Assembly (NCBI GenBank): GCA_900316975.1
Contig: ONFA01000029.1
Coordinates: 1 to 46,824, forward strand
Length of the DNA stretch: 46,824 nucleotides
Direction of reading: 5' to 3'
Source: an uncultured Prevotellaceae bacterium
Lineage (GTDB): Bacteria; Bacteroidota; Bacteroidia; Bacteroidales; Bacteroidaceae
The position numbers were made by a program, and so were the translations under genes. This document shows positions 14,666 through 22,855 of this stretch, piece by piece. The notes beneath the pieces were generated by a model that was given only the letters and a program-made list of their open reading frames with translations, searched no databases and was not told the DNA's origin. The number at the start of each line of letters is the position of its first letter. The stretch's first letter is position 1.

Positions 14666-17122
14666 ATGACAATAAAGAAAAGCATACGAAACCTTGTAGT
14701 GGTTATGGCGACCGCCTTTTCCATATCGGGAGGACAAGCGCAAAACCTTACCGCTACACTTCCTAATGACGCTACAGGAACCACCGTTCCTGCTTCATCG
14801 GAGAAGAGAGCCATCCGCACTCGTTCATATACCAAAGAAAATCCCTTGGTGTATGAGGACATGTGGGACTTGTGGCCTTATGCATTTTTGAACGAGAATG
14901 GCGAGCCTGATGGTTTCAACGCCGAGTTGATTCGCATGGTGTTGGGCGAGCTCAACATTCCTTACGTCATCAAGATGAAAGATAAGCAAGATGCGTTTGA
15001 GGACTTACGTGACGGGAAGTCCGACTTGATGTTGGGCTTGTCAGCAGGCTATCATGATGCATACGGTCTTTACAGCGAGAATCCTGTCACGCTGTTCACG
15101 CAAAGTGTGGCATCACCGATAGATCAACCGCAAGACATCAAATCTTTCAAAGATTTAGGCACTCACAAGGTCTTTGTGAATGACAGCAGTTTGTGCCACC
15201 ACCTGATGATCGATTATGGTTGGGGCGAAAACGCCATTCCTTACAAAGCCGTAAAACTTGCCTTGCAAAAGGTGAGCACAGATGGTGAGGGGGCTGTTGT
15301 CTGGAACACCCTTTCGTTGAAATGGCTTATCCACAAATACCAGATTAAAAATCTGCAAGTGACTCCCATCAATATGCCTCATGGGGAGTATAAGTTCATG
15401 TCGAACGACCCTGTACTGCTGGCAAAACTCGACAGTGTGTACAGCACGCTCGATTCATCCGACCAATTGGTTAACTTGCGCAATAAATGGTTTTACCCGG
15501 AGCATCAGAAGAAGAGCATTCCTTCCTGGGTGTGGTGGACTGCATTCGGAATAGGGCTATTGGTTCTTTTAGCGGGCATCTACATAATGACATATCGCCA
15601 ACAGATGCGCAAGCAAGAAGAAAACATACGGAAAAAGAGGCAATCGGGCGAAGCCAGGCAACGATACAGCACTCTTTTCAATATTGCCATGCAGGGACAC
15701 ATCCGATTTGACAAAAAAGGTTGTATCACCAATATGAACAAACAAGCGTGCGACATGTTTGGATGGGAGCGTGAGGCCACACTCAGAAAAAAAGAATCTT
15801 TCCACAAGCTATTGGATTTGAATGAAGTGGAGATAGAACATGCCGACGGATACTCTTGCACAAAGACCTACGAAATCAATGGAGAAAAGCGATTATATGC
15901 CATTGAACTGAAAACCTTCGACGATGAGAATGGAAACTTAGCCGGCATGTTCGCCTTATGCTATGACAATACAGAAATGTACCGTTGCACGGAGGAAAGG
16001 AAGCAACTAACAGAAGAAGTGGAGAACACCCAAGAGACACTGAACAACTACTTCACAAAAATAGAGTCCATCTTGCAAGATGGACATTTACGCATTGCCA
16101 GTTATTCGCCAGACTCCCACACATTGGCCATTCTCCACAAGATGGATGAAGTGCAGCACCTGCTCACCCAAACGAGGTGCATGACACTGGTGGACGAAGG
16201 AGAACGCAAAAAAGCCATGCATATATTTGACGCCATGGATGGGCGCACAGATAAAGAGATGCGTTTCGACTTACGGACCAACATCAGCCTGCACGGCAAC
16301 TATCCCATGCATTTCAGGTTCAGTTTCATCCCATTGTACCAAGATGGGAAGGTGACTGAATATTTTGGATTATGCCAAGACATCACCCATCAGAAATCCA
16401 TCGACTTCCAACTGCTGAAAGAGGCAAAGAAAGTACAAGAAGTGGAGAACACCAAGACTGGTTTCATCAACAACATGGTGCAGGAAATCCGCACGCCGAT
16501 GGATAGCATTGTAGAAGCCTCAGAAACTCTTTGCCCAAGGCTGGACAACGACAAGAACTGTACAAGTTGCGATGTCATTTTAGAGCATTCCAACTATCTC
16601 CTCCACCTCATTGACAACATCCTCTACCTCTCACGTCTGGAAGCGCACATGATTGAGGTGACGAAGCAGGAATGCGATTTTGTTGACACATTCACCACCT
16701 ACTGTGTAGCAGGGCGCATGAACAACGACAGCGTGACCTTCACGACAGAAAGCCCCTACGACCAGCTCGTCGTGAACATTGACGCACAAAAAGTGGGCAA
16801 TGTGATTGAGCGAGTGGTGAAGAACGCCATCCAGCACACCAATGCAGGATTTATTCGCGCGCGCTACGACTACATTGGCCGTCAACTGATGATTTCCATC
16901 GAAGACACAGGAGAAGGCATTCCGCCGCAAGAATTGGAACAACTTAATGCCACGACACCCAACGTACGCACCAACAGGGGATTGGGCATTCCCATCTGCA
17001 AGGAACTGCTTGCACAGATGGGAGGGCACCTTGAAATCAATTCAGAAGAAGGATTAGGCACCACCGTGTGGATTACCCTACCCTGCCAAGCCACAACAAT
17101 CAAGAGAAAAAAAATGATATAA
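14666..17122 (+). CDS. Sensor kinase-like protein with degenerate H-box (pseudo-kinase, 818 aa)
   Basis: Architecture: signal peptide (to about residue 26), a periplasmic solute-binding-protein family 3 sensor (about 45-270; 'WPYAFLNENGEPDGFNAELI', 'LRNKWFYP'), one TM helix (about 290-312), a PAS domain (about 330-440), a second PAS-like region (about 460-590), HisKA-like helices and a HATPase domain. The phospho-accepting His of the H-box is Gln606: the motif reads NNMVQEIRTPMD where kinases have H-E-[IL]-R-T-P. The ATPase boxes look kept: N box 'RVVKNAIQH', G1 EDTGEGIP, G2 'RGLGIPICKEL'. It should bind ATP but cannot autophosphorylate in the usual way. It is followed after 15 bp by a kinase with an intact His. 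A role as partner or regulator in a heterodimer is inference. Confidence 0.9.
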   Translation: MTIKKSIRNLVVVMATAFSISGGQAQNLTATLPNDATGTTVPASSEKRAIRTRSYTKENPLVYEDMWDLWPYAFLNENGEPDGFNAELIRMVLGELNIPYVIKMKDKQDAFEDLRDGKSDLMLGLSAGYHDAYGLYSENPVTLFTQSVASPIDQPQDIKSFKDLGTHKVFVNDSSLCHHLMIDYGWGENAIPYKAVKLALQKVSTDGEGAVVWNTLSLKWLIHKYQIKNLQVTPINMPHGEYKFMSNDPVLLAKLDSVYSTLDSSDQLVNLRNKWFYPEHQKKSIPSWVWWTAFGIGLLVLLAGIYIMTYRQQMRKQEENIRKKRQSGEARQRYSTLFNIAMQGHIRFDKKGCITNMNKQACDMFGWEREATLRKKESFHKLLDLNEVEIEHADGYSCTKTYEINGEKRLYAIELKTFDDENGNLAGMFALCYDNTEMYRCTEERKQLTEEVENTQETLNNYFTKIESILQDGHLRIASYSPDSHTLAILHKMDEVQHLLTQTRCMTLVDEGERKKAMHIFDAMDGRTDKEMRFDLRTNISLHGNYPMHFRFSFIPLYQDGKVTEYFGLCQDITHQKSIDFQLLKEAKKVQEVENTKTGFINNMVQEIRTPMDSIVEASETLCPRLDNDKNCTSCDVILEHSNYLLHLIDNILYLSRLEAHMIEVTKQECDFVDTFTTYCVAGRMNNDSVTFTTESPYDQLVVNIDAQKVGNVIERVVKNAIQHTNAGFIRARYDYIGRQLMISIEDTGEGIPPQELEQLNATTPNVRTNRGLGIPICKELLAQMGGHLEINSEEGLGTTVWITLPCQATTIKRKKMI

Positions 17123-17137
17123 AACGAAACTTCAACG

Positions 17138-19645
17138 ATGATACAAAGAATACTTATCACAATGCTTCATTTGTTTCTGCCACTCATCATAGGGCAGAGC
17201 GGGGTGTTGCATGCCAAAGACACCTACACGAAAGAGCATCCCCTTATCATAGCAAGTGATTGGGACAAACCTCCCTACGAATTCCGCAATGACAAGGCAG
17301 AACCTGCAGGGTACTATGTGGATGTACTCACCGCTATCCTTGACGAACTGAACATTCCCTATCAGTTCCAGATGATGGAAGCAGGTCAAGCCATTGACTT
17401 CTTCAAAAAGGGGAAAGCCGATCTTCTTTTCGACAATGTGCGCAAATATAAAGAACCAGAATATGTGCACACAAGCAACATTGTAAGTTACTATCGCATC
17501 AGTGTTGCCACAGCCAAGGATTCTGCCAAGATCATTTCCCTGAAAACGCTGGACAACCCTGAAGAAGTGGTCTTCTATCATGGTGGCTATGCCGCAGAGT
17601 TTTTCCGGCGAGAAGTGTCCGGTCATCAAAACATCAACTACCGCCCCCCAAAAGAGGCATTGGCTGGCATTGTGAAAGGTACATACAAGTATTTCGTTTG
17701 GAATGAGGCAGCCTTGCAATGGAAAATCAAGGAATTGAATTTGGAAAAGGAAATCACCCTGCACGAAGTAAACATCCCTGTAGGGGAAATCCATATCATC
17801 GGTCACGACAGCCAACTCATCGAATACATTGATGACCAATTCTCACGCCTGAAACAGAGCGGAAAACTGGAAGAAATCTATAATAAGTGGTTTCACCAGG
17901 AAATGGTGAATAACGAGGATAATCTTCCCATCGCCATCTGGATTGTAGGAGGCGTCCTCGTTCTCGTCCTCATGGTATATCTCATCACGCGTCTTGCCAA
18001 AGCGCATGTAGCATACAATTTACAAAAGAGGGAAGAAACACATGAGAAAGAAGTACTTGCCATGAAAGTGGACGCGTCGCATGGTATCTGCCCCGACATG
18101 GAAGATGGAGAGAAAGACAGCGACATACAAAGACGTTTCAACAGCCTTTTCAACTCATCAAACATCGCCATATCAGTCTATGACCGAGAGGGCTGGTCAA
18201 TCATGCTGAACCAGAAGATGAAGGAGTTGTGCGAATGTGGTAATCCTGAGAATGAACGCTATTGGCTCAGCATCAACATGCATGATATTCCGCTCTTCCG
18301 CGATGCTTACCCACATGGCAGCACCCACCAGCTGAGTGTGTGCCAAACCATGAACTATCCAAGCATGGGAATCAACAAACGTGTGGAGATACACATATAT
18401 CCCGTAGCGGACGAGCACGGGAGCATCACACAGTACATCTGTACAGCCTACGATTTAGATGAGGTCGTGAACATACATGCAGACATTACCGCCAAACAGG
18501 CAGTTCTTGACGACACCGCACAGAAAATTGAGCAACATGAGCAGCGGCTCCACCATCTGCTAAGCGACAGTCACATCTACATTTTTGACGTTGACCTAAA
18601 GACACGCATCATGAACTTCTCCCACTCGCTCAGCCACACAGATTACACTCTCACGATGGATGAATATCTAAACATGGTGGATGCAGAGGAACAGGAAGAT
18701 GCCTCCAAGCAATTGGCTGACTACGAGGGAATGAACACGCTGGTACGTCATTTCAAATACACCTTCGCAAGTCCTAAGCCACAATGGATTTGCTATGTCG
18801 GCAGAAAGAACTACGATGAGCAAGGGAACCATGTGGGCTACACAGGCATCGCCATTGAGATTACCGACTTGATAGAAAGCCAAAAGCAATTGCGTGAGAC
18901 TACAGAGATTGCCAACGACAGCATCCGGCTCAAGAATGTTTTCTTAGCCTCAATGACCCACGAACTACGCACACCGCTGAATGCCATCGTTGGTTTTGCC
19001 ACCGTACTCAAAGCCACCGATGAGCCCGAAGAGCGCAAAGAACTGATTGACATCATCAATAGCAGTTGCGATATGCTGCAGCGCCTCATCAATGACATTC
19101 TCGAAGCATCATCCATCACAAAGAACCTGCCCTCCACAATTCAACCTTCACACATCGACTTTGTACACGAATTCGAGAACCTCTGCTTCATGGTGGAATA
19201 CCGTATCAAACAAGCAGGATTGGAGTTCATTCGTGAAAACCCCTATGAGAATTTCTATACAACCATCGACATAGGGAGGGTACAACAAATTGTGACCAAT
19301 TTTGTCACCAATGCCGTCAAATTCACCCAGCAGGGACACATCCGTTTAGGTTACCGCTACGAACAGCATGGACTCTACATCTATTGCGAAGACACAGGAG
19401 CTGGAGTGCCAGAGGACAAACAGGAAGTCATTTTCGAACGCTTCATCAAACTTGATGAATTCATCCAGGGCACCGGCATGGGACTTGCCATCTGCAAAGC
19501 CCTCACCGAGCGCATGGGCGGAAAAATTGGCATCGACAGCCAAGGACTCGGCAAGGGTTCCACCTTCTGGATTTGGCTACCCTGCGAACGTCGCCTGACA
19601 CCCAAGACCGAAGTTGTAGAAGAAAAAGAACTTAAAAGTTCTTAA
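17138..19645 (+). CDS. Sensor histidine kinase with solute-binding sensor domain (835 aa)
   Basis: Same plan as the upstream gene: signal peptide (about 1-26), family 3 solute-binding sensor (about 35-250; 'DWDKPPYEFRNDKAEPAGYY', 'LEEIYNKWFH'), TM helix (about 265-288), PAS regions (about 330-570), HisKA and HATPase. The H-box is intact (ASMTHELRTPLN, His608), with N box 'TNFVTNAVKF', G1 EDTGAGVPE and G2 'GTGMGLAICKAL'. The sensor likely reads an amino acid or another small periplasmic ligand. No response regulator gene lies in the window, so the phosphate target is unknown. It is 15 bp from the pseudo-kinase gene, so the two are co-transcribed and probably arose by duplication. Confidence 0.92.
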   Translation: MIQRILITMLHLFLPLIIGQSGVLHAKDTYTKEHPLIIASDWDKPPYEFRNDKAEPAGYYVDVLTAILDELNIPYQFQMMEAGQAIDFFKKGKADLLFDNVRKYKEPEYVHTSNIVSYYRISVATAKDSAKIISLKTLDNPEEVVFYHGGYAAEFFRREVSGHQNINYRPPKEALAGIVKGTYKYFVWNEAALQWKIKELNLEKEITLHEVNIPVGEIHIIGHDSQLIEYIDDQFSRLKQSGKLEEIYNKWFHQEMVNNEDNLPIAIWIVGGVLVLVLMVYLITRLAKAHVAYNLQKREETHEKEVLAMKVDASHGICPDMEDGEKDSDIQRRFNSLFNSSNIAISVYDREGWSIMLNQKMKELCECGNPENERYWLSINMHDIPLFRDAYPHGSTHQLSVCQTMNYPSMGINKRVEIHIYPVADEHGSITQYICTAYDLDEVVNIHADITAKQAVLDDTAQKIEQHEQRLHHLLSDSHIYIFDVDLKTRIMNFSHSLSHTDYTLTMDEYLNMVDAEEQEDASKQLADYEGMNTLVRHFKYTFASPKPQWICYVGRKNYDEQGNHVGYTGIAIEITDLIESQKQLRETTEIANDSIRLKNVFLASMTHELRTPLNAIVGFATVLKATDEPEERKELIDIINSSCDMLQRLINDILEASSITKNLPSTIQPSHIDFVHEFENLCFMVEYRIKQAGLEFIRENPYENFYTTIDIGRVQQIVTNFVTNAVKFTQQGHIRLGYRYEQHGLYIYCEDTGAGVPEDKQEVIFERFIKLDEFIQGTGMGLAICKALTERMGGKIGIDSQGLGKGSTFWIWLPCERRLTPKTEVVEEKELKSS

Positions 19646-19704
19646 ATAAGCAGGTTAATTGCTAACGATGATTAAATAGACACCTGCACGTGAAAGTGAA
19701 GTTG

Positions 19705-19712
19705 TAACTTTG
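19705..19712 (+). promoter_or_regulatory. -7 element of the outer-membrane barrel gene
   Basis: TAACTTTG matches the Bacteroidetes -7 box 31 bp before the ATG at 19743; no convincing -33 TTTG is seen. It supports starting the barrel gene at 19743 and transcribing it separately from the kinases. Confidence 0.5.
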
Positions 19713-19742
19713 CAAAAAAATACGAAATCACTCACTGTCTTC

Positions 19743-22700
19743 ATGAACTTAAAATCATTTCTTGCACTGCTCATGCTGACTACTGCTTTGACGGCATGGG
19801 CACGACTCACTGCGGTTGCCGTTTGCCCTGCCGAGCAAGCAGCGAAGCTTGATGACGATACAATCCAAACGAGCACACGAAGTCTGGTTGTTTACTCTGA
19901 CATTAAAGACCACTTGACCCATGACCCCATCAAGGGCGTGAAGGCCGAACTGCTATGGGCTGCCGACAGCACACATGCCGACACCGTGCATGTGGAGTAC
20001 CATGAAGAAGAGTATTACAAGAGTTCGTTCATGGAGTTTCCCATCAAACAGGCGGGGAATTATTTGGTCAAGGTCGAAGCAGAAGGCTATGTGACGAAGT
20101 ATGTACCTTTTGAAGTGAAGAAGATATACAAACGTGAACGGTATCTGACCATGAAAACGATATACCTGCGAACCATTCCAAAGAAAGACGACATTGTCCT
20201 GGACGAGTTTGTGGTGACAGCCACGAAGTTAAAGTTCTACATGAACGGTGACACACTCGTCTATGATGCCGATGCCTTCAACTTGGCGGAGGGTTCGATG
20301 CTGAGCACCCTTATCAAACAATTGCCTGGTGTGGAAATGGAAAAGGGAGGTGTCATCAAGGTGAACGGCAAACAGGTGGATGCCTTGCTGCTGAACGGCA
20401 AGAACTTCTTCGACAGCGACCGAGAACTGCTGCTGGAAAACATGCCGTCTTATATGGTGAAGCACATCCAGTCGTATGAGCGTGTGCCGGAAAGCGTGAA
20501 GGGTTCGCCTCAGGAGAAGGTGACGAAGAAGGAATTGGTGATGAACGTGAAACTAAAACGTGCGTATGCGGCGGGATGGATTGCCAATGCAGAAGGAGGT
20601 GCCGGTGTCACATTCTTCCGAAACCAGGAAGGGAAGTTGGACACAAAGTACATGGGCAGATTGTTTGGCTTGCGCTTCACGGAGAACTCGCGCCTCAATG
20701 TTTATGCCAACGTGAACAACCTGAATGACACACGAGGTCCAGGCTACGAAGGCGAATGGGGCCAATTGGCACAGTCGGGCGGACTGACCACCAGTTACAG
20801 TGCAGGTGGAAACTATATGACAGACAAGGAGGACAGCTACCGCTACATGGGCAGTGTGAATGGGTCCTACACCGATACCGACAATAGTTCAAACACCAGC
20901 AATGCCACTTTCCTCGAAGGAGGTGACACGTATGGCCGTTCGTTCCAAAGCAGCCGTAACCACACTTGGAACATCAGAACCGACCACGACCTCACGCTGG
21001 ACGGTTCACGAGGCTTGGGCGAGACATTCAAACATTACTACCTGACTTTCCGTCCGTCATTCAACTATCAGAAATGGAACAATCGGGGCAACAGCGGCAG
21101 CGTGACCCTGATGGAGGATGTAGCGTCGCAACTGGGCAAGGCTTGGATGGACAGCATCATGGCACCGAATGCAGGAGATTTGCTGAAACAATACGCCATC
21201 AACCGCACCCTTTCATCCACCAAAGGAAAGGGGCACAATGTGGATGGCGGCATAGACGGCTTCTTCGCTTTCACCCCAGCCCACAACGACTATCTGGGTC
21301 TCAGTCTCAGTTACTCCTATCACTTCTCTGACAACAAGAGCGACCAGTTTGAACATTATCTGCTGGACTACCCGTCATCAACCACGCAGACGCTGGACTT
21401 CCGCAACCGATACACCCCAACAAAGACCCGTTCGCAGCAAGCCAATTTGGGGGCAACCACAAGGATTGCACTGGACAGAGAACAAAAGAACAGCATTGAC
21501 GTAAGATACGCTTTTAATTACAACTACAACGACAACAACCAGTCACTCTACCTTCTAAACAAATTAAAAGAGTGGAGCACTCCCCCATCAGGATATGAGG
21601 TGCTGCATCCGCTGGGTTCTCTACCATCTGTGGACGAGATGCTCTCCACACTCGATGCCGAGAACAGTTCGCATTCAAAAACCACCACACACACTCACCG
21701 CGCCGACATTGGCTACAACTTCACCAAGAGCAATGATAGCATATATAGTCAGTTGACATTCACCTTGGGCATTCCAATGACACATGAAAGCATGGACTAC
21801 CAACGGGGCACACAAGTAGATACGTTGATGAAGCGAAACAAGGTATTCATCAACCCTGGAATCAGTTTCAATCACGAAATGTACAAAAAGAACCGAGGAT
21901 TCAGCATCAACTACAACATGGACAATTCAGCACCCGGCATGACAAGCCTGCTGAATATCCGCGATGACAGTAACCCACTCTACATCACTTTGGGTAACCC
22001 GAATCTGAAGAACACGCGCACACATAATTTTTATTCACAATACCGCGACAAATTCGGCAAGATGTTCTTCAACACATCGGTGAATGCCAGCCTCACGGAA
22101 AATGCTGTGGCATCGGGCTACATTTATAATAAGGAAACAGGCGTGAGAACTGTGACCCCTGACAATGTGAACGGAAACTGGAGCATCGGCGCAAACATGA
22201 TGGGCAACCTTGCCCTGGACAAGGATGACAAATGGCGACTGATGGAACGCATCGGTTACGGCCACAACAACAGCGTGGATCTTAGCGGCACAAACGAAAG
22301 CCTGTATGCCACCAAATCCATTGTGAAGTCAGACAACATCAACGAGAACCTGTCGCTGACGTGGCGTCCGTCAAGCAAGTATGAATTTGGTGCCAGCGGT
22401 AGCCTCAACTATCAGCACTCCAGGAGCAATCGCGACAGTTTCACCAACATGAATGTCTATACTTTCAATTATGGTACAAGAGCACAGCTGGAATTGCCTT
22501 GGGACCTGCAGGTATCAAGCGACATCACCATGTACAGTCGCCGCGGATACAGCGAACCATCCATGAACACCAATGAACTGGTGTGGAATGCCCGATTGGC
22601 AAAACGTGTGATGAAAGGCAAACTGACCATCATGTTTGACGGCTTCGACCTCCTGGGCAACCTCTCGAATGTGCAGCGCTATGTGAACGCACAGGGGCGT

Positions 22701-22808
22701 ACCGAGACATTCAACAATGTGATACCTTCCTACGGCATCCTCCATGCCATCTATCGCTTGAATGTACAACCCAAGAAAAAAGGTGCGGCAGAATCTCCCA
22801 CACCTTAA
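19743..22808 (+). CDS. TonB-receptor-like outer-membrane beta-barrel protein (1021 aa)
   Basis: I start it at 19743 (MNLKSFLALLML), which gives a clean signal peptide; the longer frame adds 11 residues upstream that overlap the -7 box. An N-terminal carboxypeptidase-regulatory-like beta domain (about 45-145) is followed by a plug-like region (about 155-260; 'LDEFVVTATKLKFYMNGDTL', 'LIKQLPGVEMEKGG') and a long C-terminal barrel rich in alternating aromatic strands. This matches the OMP_b-brl_3 family, SusC-like proteins without a SusD partner. No SusD, glycoside hydrolase or transporter gene is next to it, so the cargo is unknown and it may be structural. It is convergent with the propeller/AraC regulator gene. 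Confidence 0.85.
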   Translation: MNLKSFLALLMLTTALTAWARLTAVAVCPAEQAAKLDDDTIQTSTRSLVVYSDIKDHLTHDPIKGVKAELLWAADSTHADTVHVEYHEEEYYKSSFMEFPIKQAGNYLVKVEAEGYVTKYVPFEVKKIYKRERYLTMKTIYLRTIPKKDDIVLDEFVVTATKLKFYMNGDTLVYDADAFNLAEGSMLSTLIKQLPGVEMEKGGVIKVNGKQVDALLLNGKNFFDSDRELLLENMPSYMVKHIQSYERVPESVKGSPQEKVTKKELVMNVKLKRAYAAGWIANAEGGAGVTFFRNQEGKLDTKYMGRLFGLRFTENSRLNVYANVNNLNDTRGPGYEGEWGQLAQSGGLTTSYSAGGNYMTDKEDSYRYMGSVNGSYTDTDNSSNTSNATFLEGGDTYGRSFQSSRNHTWNIRTDHDLTLDGSRGLGETFKHYYLTFRPSFNYQKWNNRGNSGSVTLMEDVASQLGKAWMDSIMAPNAGDLLKQYAINRTLSSTKGKGHNVDGGIDGFFAFTPAHNDYLGLSLSYSYHFSDNKSDQFEHYLLDYPSSTTQTLDFRNRYTPTKTRSQQANLGATTRIALDREQKNSIDVRYAFNYNYNDNNQSLYLLNKLKEWSTPPSGYEVLHPLGSLPSVDEMLSTLDAENSSHSKTTTHTHRADIGYNFTKSNDSIYSQLTFTLGIPMTHESMDYQRGTQVDTLMKRNKVFINPGISFNHEMYKKNRGFSINYNMDNSAPGMTSLLNIRDDSNPLYITLGNPNLKNTRTHNFYSQYRDKFGKMFFNTSVNASLTENAVASGYIYNKETGVRTVTPDNVNGNWSIGANMMGNLALDKDDKWRLMERIGYGHNNSVDLSGTNESLYATKSIVKSDNINENLSLTWRPSSKYEFGASGSLNYQHSRSNRDSFTNMNVYTFNYGTRAQLELPWDLQVSSDITMYSRRGYSEPSMNTNELVWNARLAKRVMKGKLTIMFDGFDLLGNLSNVQRYVNAQGRTETFNNVIPSYGILHAIYRLNVQPKKKGAAESPTP

Positions 22809-22810
22809 GT

Positions 22811-22854
22811 TCTAAACTCCAAGCCCTAAACCCTCATCTCTAAACTCTAAACCA
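22811..22854. repeat. Simple intergenic repeat of the CTAAACTCTAAACC type
   Basis: The whole gap between the convergent genes is built of units such as TCTAAACTC and CTAAACCCTCA. The same kind of sequence occurs near 25840-25890 and, translated, inside the TPR gene at 32189-32229. Confidence 0.55.
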
Positions 22855-22855
22855 T

